Assembly: GCA_002436085.1 (NCBI GenBank)
Contig: DIXT01000003.1
Location: forward strand, 30,465 to 59,316
Direction: 5' to 3'
DNA length: 28,852 bases
Origin: Anaerolineaceae bacterium UBA6073
Lineage (GTDB): Bacteria; Chloroflexota; Anaerolineae; Anaerolineales; Anaerolineaceae
In this document: positions 15,405 through 25,515 of the stretch, in pieces
Numbering within the stretch: the first letter of the stretch is position 1
Layout of the letters: every line of letters starts with the position of its first letter
Made by a program: the position numbers and the translations under genes
The notes under the pieces: model-generated
What the model was told of the DNA's origin: nothing
The model's database searches: none
What the model saw: the letters and a program-made list of their open reading frames with translations, nothing else

Positions 15405-16973
15405 ATGCAGCTTTCCCCCCTCGCGTGGTTCCTCTCCTTCCTGCCGGTGCTGGCGGTCATAGTCCTCATGCCCGGTTTGCGCCTCAGCGGGGCGCGCGCC
15501 AGCCTGGCCGCCTGGCTCAGCGCCATTCTGGTCAGCCTGCTGGCATTCGGGGGCACCTGGCAACTGCTTGCCTGGGCGCAGCTAAAAGCGCTCTGGATGG
15601 CGTTGGACGTGCTCTATATCGTGTGGGGCGCGCTCCTGCTCTACCACCTGGTGCAGGAAGCCGGCGCGATCCAGGCCATCAGCGCGCGCCTGCCCGCCAT
15701 TTCCACGGACCGCGGGCTGCAGGTGCTGCTGGTTTCCTGGCTGATGGTTTCCTTTCTGCAGGGGATGGGCGGTTTCGGCGTCCCGATGGCGGTATGCGCG
15801 CCCATTTTGGTCGGGATGGGCTTCACTCCGGTCACCGCGGTGGTGATGACGGCGCTCGGGCACGCCTGGGCGGTGAATTTCGGCTCCATGTCCACCGCGT
15901 TCAACGCGCTGCTGGCAGTCACAGACCTGCCCGGCGAATTACTCGCGCCCTTCACCGCGCTGCTGCTCGGGCTGGCAATCCTGCCGGCCGGCGCGCTGGT
16001 GACCCTGATCGGCACAGGTTGGAAAGGCTTGCGGCACAGCTTCCCGGCGGTGGTGGTAATCTCGCTGGTGATGGCGCTCGGGCAATACCTGCTGGCGGCC
16101 AACGGCTTATGGTCGCTGGCAGCCACCGGCACCGCAGTGCTCGGGATAATTGCCCTGCTGCTGCTCACGCGTCTGCCGCGCTACCGCGCCGACAATGCGC
16201 CTGCCTCCCTAATCCCCGGCAAACCGGAAGAGCTGGCCAGCTTCTGGTGGCGGGTATCCCCTTACCTGCTCTTGATGCTGATTGGCTTCGCGGTGGTGCT
16301 CATCAAACCGCTGAACGCCTTCCTGAGCCAGGCCAGCGTTCAGCCGCAATTCCCGGAGCTCAGCACCGCGCTGGGCTGGGTCAGCCCTGCGGAAGCCGGG
16401 CGCCCTTTTCACTTTTTCTCGCATCCCGGCACGATCCTGCTCTACACATCCCTGATTTCCGCCGGCATCTACTCCGCCAAAGGCTTGCTCAAGCCCGGCG
16501 CGCCAATCAGAATTTTGCGCGCAGTCCGCGCGAGCGCCGGGGACGTCACGCTGGGAGTTGTCGCGATGGTGGGCGTGGCTGCGGTGATGACCGCCAGCGG
16601 CATGACCAACCTGTTGGCGCGCGGCCTGAGCCAGAGCATCCCCCGCGCGGTGTACCCGGCCGTGGCGCCGTTCATCGGCGTGCTGGGCGCGTTCCTGACC
16701 GGCTCGAACAACAATTCCAACGTGCTGTTTGGCGTGCTGCAGATGGAAACCGCGCGCTTGCTGGGCTTGAACGTCCCGCTAGTCCTTGCCGCGCAGACAG
16801 CCGGCGGCTCGCTGGGCAGCGTGATGTCCCCCGCGAAAGTGATTGTGGGCTGCAGCACGGTGGGCCTGACCAACCAGGAAGCGCTGGTGATGCGCAAGCT
16901 GGTGCCGATTGAACTCATCCCGGTCGGGGTGGTTTCGCTGGCCGCGCTGCTGATTTCCGCGTGGCTGGGTTGA
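15405..16973 (+). CDS. lctP: L-lactate permease family transporter
   Basis: 522 aa, about 12-14 transmembrane helices. Family hallmarks: QGMGGFGVPMAVCAPILVG (about 119-137), GHAWAVNFGSM, the FLTGSNNNSNVLFG loop and SPAKVIVGCSTVGL near the C-terminus. LctP/LldP proteins import lactate (often also glycolate) with protons. No lactate dehydrogenase or lactate-utilisation gene lies nearby, so the substrate is assigned from family only. GC-rich backbone composition. The promoter position predicts a leaderless transcript. It is followed by a 228-bp gap (16974-17201) in which I see no gene, then the MurE gene on the same strand. Confidence 0.92.
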   Translation: MQLSPLAWFLSFLPVLAVIVLMPGLRLSGARASLAAWLSAILVSLLAFGGTWQLLAWAQLKALWMALDVLYIVWGALLLYHLVQEAGAIQAISARLPAISTDRGLQVLLVSWLMVSFLQGMGGFGVPMAVCAPILVGMGFTPVTAVVMTALGHAWAVNFGSMSTAFNALLAVTDLPGELLAPFTALLLGLAILPAGALVTLIGTGWKGLRHSFPAVVVISLVMALGQYLLAANGLWSLAATGTAVLGIIALLLLTRLPRYRADNAPASLIPGKPEELASFWWRVSPYLLLMLIGFAVVLIKPLNAFLSQASVQPQFPELSTALGWVSPAEAGRPFHFFSHPGTILLYTSLISAGIYSAKGLLKPGAPIRILRAVRASAGDVTLGVVAMVGVAAVMTASGMTNLLARGLSQSIPRAVYPAVAPFIGVLGAFLTGSNNNSNVLFGVLQMETARLLGLNVPLVLAAQTAGGSLGSVMSPAKVIVGCSTVGLTNQEALVMRKLVPIELIPVGVVSLAALLISAWLG

Positions 16974-17201
16974 GGGAAGCCCATCAGAGGCAATCCCACT
17001 CCCATCTCCTGTCTGTTCCGGGCTTGAGCGCAGCGGGTTGCCCATTTTCTCATTTTCGCACCTACCAGATGACTTCGTCGGGACAGCACACCAGCAGTAA
17101 GGGCAAGGCCGCAAGCACAGGCAGCACCCTCCTGCCGCGGTTAATCCAAGCCGGCTGATGCAGGTTTTGCGGTTTTCGGTTAAACTTTTCCCAAGGTCAT
17201 A

Positions 17202-18785
17202 ATGAGCACTCCACGCGGCAGAAATCTCCAAACGCTGTTTAAGCGCATGCCCGCCTTCGCGGCATCCTCAATCCCGGACGTCCGTATTCGCGGCGTCAGC
17301 ATGGATTCACGCGCAGTCCGGCCGGGTTGGCTGTTCGCCGCGATAAAAGGCGAAAGCGCCAACGGCTACGACTACATCCCGCAGGCGCTTGCCAACGGCG
17401 CGGCGGCGGTGATGGGCACGCTTGCCGCCCCTGTGGGCTTGAACGCGCCCTACCTGCAAGTCGCCGGGGATATCCACGCGGCGGTCGCCTATCTGGCCGC
17501 CACCCTGCACAACTTTCCGGCGCGTAAGCTGCGCATGATTGGCGTAACGGGCACGGACGGCAAAACCACCACAACTTCCATGATTTACCACATCCTGCGC
17601 AGCGCCGGCATCCGCGTCGGGATGATTTCGACGGTTAGCGCGCAAATTGGCGAGCGTGTGCTGGATACCGGCTTCCACGTCACCACCCCTGAATCGCCCG
17701 ACATCCAGGGTTACCTGGCGGAGATGGTGCGCGCGGGGCTGACCCACTGCGTCCTGGAGACGACCTCCCACGGGCTGGTGCAAGGCCGGGTAGCCGCCTG
17801 CGACTTTGACGCCGCGGTGATTACGAACGTGACGCACGAACACCTGGACTACCACGGCTCCTACGAGAACTACCTGCGCGCCAAAGGTCTGCTGTTTGAA
17901 AGCCTTTCCCACACGCCGCGCAAACGCATCGGCAATCTGCGCGCGGCTGTGCTGAACAAGGACGACCAGTCCTACGGCTATCTCAAGCGCGTGTCACCGG
18001 TGCGCCAGGTCAGCTACAGCCTGCTGAACGAAGCCTCGCTGTGGGCGGATGAAATTGACAACCAAGCCGCGCAGCTGGCCTTTACCTGCCACTTTGGGGA
18101 AGACAAGGCGCTGCGCGTGCGCACGCCCATGACCGGGCTTTACAACGTTTCCAACAGCCTGGCCGCGCTGGGCTTGTGCGTGAACCTGCTGGGCGTGCCG
18201 GCTGAAACGGCCGTGCAAGCCCTGGCAAGCCTGCCCGGGGTGCCCGGACGCATGGAGCGGATTGACCTGGGGCAGCCTTTCAGCGCGATTGTGGATTTCG
18301 CGCATACGCCCAACGCGCTCTCGCGCGCGCTGGAAACCGCGCGCGGGCTCACCCGCGGGCGCCTGATCGCGGTATTTGGCTCAGCCGGCCTGCGCGACCG
18401 CGAAAAGCGCAAAATGATGCCGGCGGTCTCTATCCGGCAGGCGGACCTGAGCTACCTGACCGCGGAAGACCCGCGCACGGAATCGCTGGATGCCATCCTG
18501 CAGGACATGGCCGACGCGGCGCGGGAAGCCGGCGGGCGCGAGGGCGAAAACTTTTGGCGCGTGCCCGACCGCGGCGACGCTATTCGTTTAGCCCTGCAAG
18601 CAGCCCAGCCGGGCGACCTGGTGATTGTGTGCGGCAAAGGGCACGAGCAGTCCATGTGCTTTGAGAAGACCGAGTACGCGTGGGATGACCGGCAGGCTGT
18701 GCGCGCCGCCCTGGCGGAACTGCTGGGCACGCCTGGCCCCCAAATGCCCTGGCTGCCAACCAGCAAAGAAAAACCCGGGGCTTAA
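17202..18785 (+). CDS. murE: UDP-N-acetylmuramyl-tripeptide synthetase (MurE-type Mur ligase)
   Basis: 527 aa, cytoplasmic. It adds the third residue to UDP-MurNAc-L-Ala-D-Glu in peptidoglycan synthesis. An N-terminal UDP-binding domain (SMDSRAVRPGWLFAAIKG) is followed by the ATP loop GVTGTDGKTT (about 114-123), the TTPESPDIQ and THEHLDYHGSYENY signatures, and a C-terminal domain with EDPR (about 422-425) and GKGHE. EDPR occupies the place of DNPR, which recognises diaminopimelate in other MurE proteins. Arg is kept but the first two residues differ, so the third amino acid (DAP, ornithine or other) is uncertain. It stands away from other mur/dcw genes, suggesting a dispersed cell-wall cluster. 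AAGG precedes the ATG. Confidence 0.93.
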   Translation: MSTPRGRNLQTLFKRMPAFAASSIPDVRIRGVSMDSRAVRPGWLFAAIKGESANGYDYIPQALANGAAAVMGTLAAPVGLNAPYLQVAGDIHAAVAYLAATLHNFPARKLRMIGVTGTDGKTTTTSMIYHILRSAGIRVGMISTVSAQIGERVLDTGFHVTTPESPDIQGYLAEMVRAGLTHCVLETTSHGLVQGRVAACDFDAAVITNVTHEHLDYHGSYENYLRAKGLLFESLSHTPRKRIGNLRAAVLNKDDQSYGYLKRVSPVRQVSYSLLNEASLWADEIDNQAAQLAFTCHFGEDKALRVRTPMTGLYNVSNSLAALGLCVNLLGVPAETAVQALASLPGVPGRMERIDLGQPFSAIVDFAHTPNALSRALETARGLTRGRLIAVFGSAGLRDREKRKMMPAVSIRQADLSYLTAEDPRTESLDAILQDMADAAREAGGREGENFWRVPDRGDAIRLALQAAQPGDLVIVCGKGHEQSMCFEKTEYAWDDRQAVRAALAELLGTPGPQMPWLPTSKEKPGA

Positions 18786-18793
18786 CCGGGTTT
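18771..18793 (+). terminator. Probable terminator overlapping the end of murE
   Basis: AAACCCGG and CCGGGTTT form an 8-bp stem with a 7-base loop containing the stop codon TAA. The T-run is short, so it may work weakly. Confidence 0.55.
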
Positions 18794-18852
18794 AAAACTA
18801 TTGGCCGGGTTTCTGGTTGTTTTTGTAAGCGCTCCCGACCATCTTCAAACCC

Positions 18853-19272
18853 TCAACGCCGTTTCTTTTGCTTAGCGCGCATGCGGCGCACACCCTCGCC
18901 CAGCATGCCGCCGTTATACCCGCCCAACACGCACACCAACCCTACCAAAGCCGCCAGCAGCAGCGAACTGCTCCAAATACGCAGCACCGAGAGCACCAGC
19001 CCAGCCAATCCGCCGTATACGCCGTAGGTCATGCCTTTGCCGTCCGCCGCGACCTGGCTCATGATATAGCCAATCATCAGCGCAGCAAGGAATATGCCCA
19101 GCATCAGGGTGGTATCAATCCCGCTCATCAGGTTGCCATAGGTGAGCATCAGCCAATCCACCAGGCTGAAGAATGCCAGACCAGCCGCGATATTGAGGAT
19201 CGCGGAAAGCACCAGGAAGGCGATTTTGGTTCCGCGCGGGTCAAAAGGGGAAGGGCGTCTGTAATTGTTCAT
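18853..19272 (-). CDS. Small four-helix membrane protein of unknown function
   Basis: 139 aa. The cytoplasmic-looking N-terminus (NNYRRPSPFDPRG) is followed by four hydrophobic segments (about 16-43, 52-72, 78-99 and 103-124) and a very basic tail (RRMRAKQKKRR), so both ends are probably inside the cell. Glycine-rich turns (GMTYGVYGGLAG, VLGGYNGGMLGEG) recall small helical-hairpin membrane proteins, but I do not recognise the family. It starts one base after the epimerase stop codon and is therefore co-transcribed and probably translationally coupled with that gene. Confidence 0.75.
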   Translation of the reverse strand: MNNYRRPSPFDPRGTKIAFLVLSAILNIAAGLAFFSLVDWLMLTYGNLMSGIDTTLMLGIFLAALMIGYIMSQVAADGKGMTYGVYGGLAGLVLSVLRIWSSSLLLAALVGLVCVLGGYNGGMLGEGVRRMRAKQKKRR

Positions 19273-19273
19273 C

Positions 19274-19837
19274 TTAGTTCCTGCCGGCAGGCAACGAAGC
19301 CTGCACGGTCTTCACAAAATCAGGTTCGAGGTCTAAGTGGGCGTAGCCCAGCGCACGGGCGGAATAATCCGGGTCCAGAAAGGCCAGGCGGGTCTGCAAT
19401 TCCACGAAAGGCACCAGGTCCAGCCCGCTTTCCCGACCCTGCAAGCGGTGCATAAGGCTAACACACAACGCGCCCAGCTTTACCAGCGCTTTGGGAAGCG
19501 TGATAATTGGCTTGGTTTTCCCCAGGATTTTGCCCAGGCGCTGCAAAATATCTTGCCAGGTCAAATTTTCAGCACACACCGGGTAGCGGGCGGGGGTCAC
19601 CCGGTCGTCCACGCCGGCAGCAAAAAGCAAGCTGTCCTGCCCTTGCAGGTAGGCGAGCAGTTCCGAATCAGGCAGCGCCTCAAGGTCCGTCAGGGTGATT
19701 TTCACCTCCGCCGGGAGCAGATTTTTGGCCGGCAGGGGCGGCCGCGCCAGAGCGCTGACCTGATGCCCGCGCGCGAGCAGTTTCAGCGTGGTGTGGTAGC
19801 CCAAAAAGCCGGTTGCGCCGATAACAAGTACCTGCAT
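19274..19837 (-). CDS. NAD(P)-dependent epimerase/dehydratase-like protein with an internal deletion
   Basis: 187 aa, against about 320-340 for extended SDR/epimerase relatives. The N-terminal Rossmann motif GATGFLG (7-13) and the C-terminal substrate-domain pattern AENLTWQDILQRLGK are normal. Around residues 80-90, however, the sequence jumps from DDRVTPARYP, which normally precedes the central domain, to VCAENLTW, which normally follows it. About 130-150 residues, including the catalytic Tyr-x3-Lys, are missing in frame. The protein may bind NAD(P) but should not have classical SDR activity. The promoter at 19845-19852 puts the transcript start at the ATG. It is coupled to the membrane protein downstream. 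Whether it is a recent lesion or a stable short form cannot be told from one sequence. Confidence 0.8.
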   Translation of the reverse strand: MQVLVIGATGFLGYHTTLKLLARGHQVSALARPPLPAKNLLPAEVKITLTDLEALPDSELLAYLQGQDSLLFAAGVDDRVTPARYPVCAENLTWQDILQRLGKILGKTKPIITLPKALVKLGALCVSLMHRLQGRESGLDLVPFVELQTRLAFLDPDYSARALGYAHLDLEPDFVKTVQASLPAGRN

Positions 19838-19844
19838 GGCGGAA

Positions 19845-19852
19845 ATTATAGC
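19845..19852 (-). promoter_or_regulatory. Extended -10 element of the epimerase-like gene, implying a leaderless mRNA
   Basis: On the minus strand TGCTATAAT is followed by only seven bases (TTCCGCC) before the ATG at 19837. No ribosome site is present. The core GCTATAATT and the following ATGCAG are nearly identical to the lactate permease start. Confidence 0.6.
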
Positions 19853-19876
19853 AGAATACGACTGCAGAAAAAGAAA

Positions 19877-19899
19877 ACGCGGTCGTGTGAAGACCGCGT
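19877..19899 (-). terminator. Rho-independent terminator of the HAD phosphatase gene
   Basis: ACGCGGTC and GACCGCGT form an 8-bp GC-rich stem with a 7-base loop. On the minus strand TTTTCTTTTTC follows. Confidence 0.88.
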
Positions 19900-19928
19900 C
19901 AGGAAAATAAAATCAAAGCTCCAGAGCG

Positions 19929-20597
19929 TCACGCCGCCAGCAGGAAATACTTCCCAAGCACCAACGCGTCCAGAGAACCGAGCACTTCCTCCGCGAGGGA
20001 GAAATCCTGCCCCATGGTAACGCCGTTGGGCACTGCCACCGCCCGGATGCCGGCGCGGTGCGCCGCCAAAACGCCGTTGTGGGAATCTTCCAGCACCAGC
20101 GCTTGCCCCGTCCCAATCCCCAGGCGCGCTAAAACAGTCAGGAAAATTTCAGGGGACGGCTTGCTTTTGTGCACGTCATCAAAAGTCACAATGGCGTCAA
20201 AGTTGTCAAATAATCCCAGCCGGCGCAAATGACCGTGCACCCAGGCAGCCGGGGAGCTGGAACCCACCGCGAGCCGCAGCCCCGCAGCGCGCGCCCGGAC
20301 GATGAGCTTTTCAACTCCCGGCAGCGGCAGCTCCTGCGCGATGCACTCTGCGGATTCCTGCCGGACGCGCTCAAGCAATTGCTGCGCTGTCACGCCGTGG
20401 TCCATCAGCCTGGCGAGGTGCACGCCCGGTTCATAGCTGGAATTATCCCAGCTGCCAATCGTGCCAAGATAAGCCTGATGGTCAAAGCATCCGCCGGCCT
20501 CCCTAAAGAGACGCTCCCAAATCTGCACTTCCGGGCTCTTCGTATCCAGGATGAGACCGTCAAAATCAAAGATCAGCGCACTGTTTGCGGCTTGCAT
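19929..20597 (-). CDS. HAD-superfamily phosphatase, beta-phosphoglucomutase/YcjU-like
   Basis: 222 aa, cytoplasmic. Motif I is DFDGLILDT (nucleophile Asp11, acid/base Asp13), motif II the SSSP stretch (about 107-110), motif III the Lys in KSKPSPEIF and motif IV LEDSHNG. A helical cap between motifs I and II marks a subfamily I (CbbY/beta-PGM) enzyme that acts on small phosphosugars or other phosphometabolites. The substrate is unknown. It lies 21 bp downstream of the UPF0316 gene and 23 bp further from the glucan phosphorylase, so a link to glucose-1-phosphate handling is conceivable, and a beta-phosphoglucomutase role would fit. A strong terminator follows. The ATG has no obvious ribosome site. 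Confidence 0.88.
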   Translation of the reverse strand: MQAANSALIFDFDGLILDTKSPEVQIWERLFREAGGCFDHQAYLGTIGSWDNSSYEPGVHLARLMDHGVTAQQLLERVRQESAECIAQELPLPGVEKLIVRARAAGLRLAVGSSSPAAWVHGHLRRLGLFDNFDAIVTFDDVHKSKPSPEIFLTVLARLGIGTGQALVLEDSHNGVLAAHRAGIRAVAVPNGVTMGQDFSLAEEVLGSLDALVLGKYFLLAA

Positions 20598-20618
20598 GCG
20601 ATTGTGCTGGCCAGCCCG

Positions 20619-21161
20619 TTAGCGGTTGATGCCGGTCCGGCCCCAATAACCGCTTTGGCGGGGGACGACGTCTTCAACAGTGATAAACGCTTCAGGGTCC
20701 TGTTCGAGCGCCAGCTTTTCTATATCCGAAGAAAGTTTCCGCTGCACGGAGCAATTCAGTAAAATCACCTTGCCGTCGCGTCCATACGCGGGAATTTCAG
20801 TCACCGCGAAATCGTGCCCCCGCAAAGCCTGGGCAATTTCCTTCCCCAGGCCGCGGCTGATAATGCTGATGTGAGAGTAGCCAATTGCCAGGCGTTTCTC
20901 AATCAACATGCCCACCACGTTGCCGGTGGCAAAGCCGCCTGCATAAGCCACTACCTTGAGCACGTTGTCCAGGTCATCCAGCACAGCGCCCATGACAACA
21001 ACAAAAAGGATGGATTCGAAAAAGCCAAGTATCCACGACAGCGCTTTCTTGTCGCGCATGGTCAACATGATGCGCAGCGTATCCATAGCATAGTTGATCA
21101 AGCGTAAAAAGAAGATAAGCAGCGCGCCGACAACGGGCGAAAAGTTTTGGAGAAAATTCAT
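20619..21161 (-). CDS. UPF0316/DUF2179-type membrane protein
   Basis: 180 aa. Two or three N-terminal transmembrane helices (about 8-30, 42-60, 66-88) include the family segment ESILFVVVMGAVLDD and AYAGGFATGNVVGMLIE. A cytoplasmic C-terminal domain (about 95-165) has a DUF2179-like pattern (VTEIPAYGRDGKVILLNC, then EDPEAFITV-type residues near 155). The family has no proven function. The ATG is preceded by AGAAGGA. It starts 23 bp after the glucan phosphorylase stop, so it is probably transcribed with that gene and the HAD phosphatase. Confidence 0.88.
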   Translation of the reverse strand: MNFLQNFSPVVGALLIFFLRLINYAMDTLRIMLTMRDKKALSWILGFFESILFVVVMGAVLDDLDNVLKVVAYAGGFATGNVVGMLIEKRLAIGYSHISIISRGLGKEIAQALRGHDFAVTEIPAYGRDGKVILLNCSVQRKLSSDIEKLALEQDPEAFITVEDVVPRQSGYWGRTGINR

Positions 21162-21184
21162 AATTCGAAAATCCTTCTGACCTT

Positions 21185-23356
21185 TTAAGCCTGCGGTGGC
21201 TCTTTAGCCGAAGAAATCGCCGGCACGTAGAGGTCGTTTATATATTCCTTAAGCATACGCGTCATCGAGAACTGCGGCGCAATGGTTTTGATGTTTTCCT
21301 TAATGCGCCCGATCCAATCGCCAGGCAAACCGTCCGCGGAGCGCTTGGTGTAATAGAGCGGCACAATTTCATTCTCAAGCGTATCGTACAGGCTCTCGGC
21401 GTCAGTGTCATCCTGTTGGTCCAGGTCCGCGTACTCGGTATGATCGCCGATTGCCCAGCCGTTCGCGCCGTTATAGCCTTCAGCCCACCATCCATCCAAA
21501 ACGGAGAAGTTAAGGGTGCCATTCAGCGCGGCTTTTTCACCGCTGGTGCCCGAAGCCTCGCGCGGGCGGCGGGGCGTATTCAGCCAGACGTCCACGCCCT
21601 GCACCAAAAAACGAGCCATATTCATGTCATAATCATCCAGGAATACCAGCCTGCCGCCAAAGCGCGCGTCCTTAACGTGTTGGTAGACTTCCTGTATGAG
21701 GCGTTTTCCGGGTTCATCCGCGGGGTGCGCTTTACCGGCAAAGACAATTTGCACCGGTTTGCGTTCGTTGCAGACAATGCGCAAAAGACGGTCCACGTCC
21801 CTGAAGAGCAGGTTGGCGCGCTTATAAGTGGCAAAGCGCCGCGCGAAACCAATCGTCAGCGCGTATGGATCCAGCAGCACGCCGCTAGCCACAGTCTGCA
21901 CCGGGTGCACAACCGTGGTTTTCCACTGCGTGCGCGCCCGGCTGACCATGTACGCGACCAGCTTACGCTTGAGGTGCTGGCGAATGCGCCAGATATCCTC
22001 GTCCGGAATTTCATCAATGCGCTGCCACAATTCCTTCTCGTCAATGTGCTCTTTCCAGTCCGAGCCCCAATAGCGGTTGAAAAGTAAGGCGTAACGCCGC
22101 GCCAGCCAGGTGCCGGTGTGCACGCCGTTGGTAATGTACGAAATCGGGACTTCATCCACGGGCGTATCCGGCCAGAGCTGCTGCCACATATGCCGGGAAA
22201 CATCACCGTGGATTTTGGAAACGCCGTTGCGGTAGTTGGAAAGTTTGAGCGCCAGCACAGGCATGCTGAAAGCTTCGCCGCCCCATTCCTGGCGCACAAA
22301 GGCAATGTTCATGAACTCATCCCGGTTCAGGCCAAGCTGCGGCCAATAGCTGGAGAAATACTTGTCTATCAGCCAGATGGGGAACTCATCGTTGCCAGCA
22401 GGAACCGGCGTATGGGTGGTAAAGATGCTGGAGCGCTTCACCTGATCTTCCGCTTCGGCGTAGGTCTCGCCGGCCTGTAAAAGTTGGGAAATCCGTTCCA
22501 GGGTCAGGAAAGCCGAATGCCCTTCGTTCATATGGAAGATCGTTGGGTTGTGCCCGAGTGCCTGCAGCGCGCGCAAGCCGCCGATGCCCAACAGGATTTC
22601 CTGGGAAATGCGCAGCTCGGGGTCGCTGATGTAGAGGCGGTCGGTCAGCTGCCGGTCTTGCGGGTTGTTTTCGGGGATATTAGTCTGCAGCAGCACCAGC
22701 GTGACGCGCCCAACATTCAGCTCGTAAAGCCGGGCAAACACTTTTCGGCCGGGCAGATCGATGGAAATCTTGATCGGCTCGTGGTTTTCATCGTAGAGCG
22801 CGACCAAGGGCAGGTCTTCGTAGATAATGTGGACGTGCCGGGCTTCCTGCCAGCCGTCTTCGGTAATTTTTTGCGAGAAGTAGCCGTAGGTATACAGGAA
22901 ACCAACCGCCACCAGCGGGATGCCCAGGTCGCTGGATTCTTTCAGGTGGTCGCCGGAAAGCACGCCCAGACCGCCGGCATACACCATCAGCGATTCGTGC
23001 AGCCCGTATTCGAATGAAAAATATGCAATCTCGTCATCCAACAGCTCCGGGTGATTCTTGGCGTACCAGGTTTTCCCGGTTTTCATGTAGTAGTCAAACT
23101 CGCGCACGATACGGTCGTAGCGGTCCAGGAAATAGCGGTCCTGGGTCAGGTTCTGCAGCACGGTCGGGTCTACTGTGCGCAGGAAGACGATCGGGTTGTG
23201 GTTGCAGTTGTCCCACCCCAGTGCGTCAATATCCTTGAACAGCCGCGCGGCTTCCGGGTTCCAGACCCACCACAGGTTATGCGCCAGGTCCGCCAGACGC
23301 TTCAGACGATAAGGAAGATTAAAATGATTGGGGACTTCCCGGATAATTTTTGTCAT
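21185..23356 (-). CDS. glgP: Alpha-glucan (glycogen) phosphorylase, GT35 family, divergent bacterial type
   Basis: 723 aa from the ATG at 23356. PLP-dependent phosphorolysis of alpha-1,4-glucans to glucose-1-phosphate. The PLP lysine is Lys608 in EASGTSGEKAALNG, followed by DGWWAEGYNG. Upstream lie the N-terminal AHNLWWVWNPEA, the HMNEGHSAF stretch, FTTHTPVPAGND and TNGVHTGTW, all typical of the shorter divergent group (TIGR02094 type) that lacks the allosteric N-terminal extension of muscle-type enzymes. The more usual Met before the PLP Lys is Glu here. An earlier ATG at 23374 adds six residues but has no ribosome site; the chosen one follows AAGAGAG. It leads a probable operon with UPF0316 and HAD genes. 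A small hairpin (CCTGC/GCAGG) lies in its leader. Confidence 0.95.
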   Translation of the reverse strand: MTKIIREVPNHFNLPYRLKRLADLAHNLWWVWNPEAARLFKDIDALGWDNCNHNPIVFLRTVDPTVLQNLTQDRYFLDRYDRIVREFDYYMKTGKTWYAKNHPELLDDEIAYFSFEYGLHESLMVYAGGLGVLSGDHLKESSDLGIPLVAVGFLYTYGYFSQKITEDGWQEARHVHIIYEDLPLVALYDENHEPIKISIDLPGRKVFARLYELNVGRVTLVLLQTNIPENNPQDRQLTDRLYISDPELRISQEILLGIGGLRALQALGHNPTIFHMNEGHSAFLTLERISQLLQAGETYAEAEDQVKRSSIFTTHTPVPAGNDEFPIWLIDKYFSSYWPQLGLNRDEFMNIAFVRQEWGGEAFSMPVLALKLSNYRNGVSKIHGDVSRHMWQQLWPDTPVDEVPISYITNGVHTGTWLARRYALLFNRYWGSDWKEHIDEKELWQRIDEIPDEDIWRIRQHLKRKLVAYMVSRARTQWKTTVVHPVQTVASGVLLDPYALTIGFARRFATYKRANLLFRDVDRLLRIVCNERKPVQIVFAGKAHPADEPGKRLIQEVYQHVKDARFGGRLVFLDDYDMNMARFLVQGVDVWLNTPRRPREASGTSGEKAALNGTLNFSVLDGWWAEGYNGANGWAIGDHTEYADLDQQDDTDAESLYDTLENEIVPLYYTKRSADGLPGDWIGRIKENIKTIAPQFSMTRMLKEYINDLYVPAISSAKEPPQA

Positions 23357-23484
23357 ATTTCTCTCTTTTAACATAGAACAGCCTGCTTGATGCAGGTTTC
23401 TGGAGTTTATAGTTTTTAAGCGTAACTATAATAACACAAAGCCGGATTTTGTGCCTGTGCACGTCCGTCAGCCTAAGGACGCGC

Positions 23485-24823
<1,339 letters not shown>

Positions 24824-24831
<8 letters not shown>

Positions 24832-25513
24832 GTTTTTTCCTGCGCCTTTGGTCTTCGTAGAGCTTTCGATATTTATCCAGATAGCCCTCTGTTTGTTTGG
24901 GTTTTTCCGCGCGCCCCTGTTCTTTCCAGGTCTTCAGAATGGCACGCACATAACGCCAGTTGCGGATGTTGCGTTCCACCGCCTCGCCAACCGCATCCTC
25001 AATCCATGCCGCGGGGAATTCCAGCGCGTCAGCTTTCAGCATTTCCGCCATCATCGGCGTCAGGGGACCAATATTTGCCTCGTAAAGCCGGAATATATTC
25101 GGACGTGCAGGGTCAGGCAATTGGCTTACCACTTTCAATTGTTCGGACGTGATGGCGCCCGCTTGCAGCTGCAAGAGCAGGTCTTTTCCGCGCGGCGTAC
25201 CTGCCAAAAGCACATCCTCAAACAGCATCAAAAAGCCCGCTGCCTGCGCCTCTTCCAGCGCGGACTGTAAACGAACTGTATCCAAGCGGAAAAGCGGCGC
25301 CTCCAGCGCTTCCACCAGCGCATCCCGCCGGACCGCCTGGCTGCCTTCTTCGGGGCTGCCAAGCAGACGGAAAAACGCCAGCAGCGCCAGGAGTCCGTCC
25401 GCAGACAAGTCTGTTTCTGCAGCGCGTTCCAGCAGGTCCGCGGGTAGATACCAGGCGGAGCTGTTGTCGTTAGCAAATCCACCGGAAGGGAGAGAAGCGC
25501 TCATCGCGGGCAC
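24824..25513 (-). CDS. DnaD/DnaB-like primosomal domain protein
   Basis: 229 aa. The N-terminal half is a helical region with winged-helix-like character (LPADLLERAAETDLSADGLL). The C-terminal half (about 140-205) is a DnaD domain: IFRLYEANIGPLTPMMAEML, then AWIEDAVGEAVERN and NWRYVRAILKTW, ending in a basic tail. In Firmicutes, DnaD and DnaB(Bs) proteins remodel origin DNA and recruit the helicase with its loader. The GTG start at 25513 is 2 bp beyond the dnaB stop, with an ATG at 25504 as an alternative; neither has a ribosome site, suggesting translational coupling. It sits between the helicase and the tandem loader, which supports a role in helicase loading. Confidence 0.88.
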
Positions 25514-25515
25514 AC

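Noticed and set aside
15425..16912. 495-codon open frame overlapping the lactate permease
   Set aside because: Out-of-frame, Arg/Gly/Pro-rich translation of the permease gene; the permease frame holds all family motifs.
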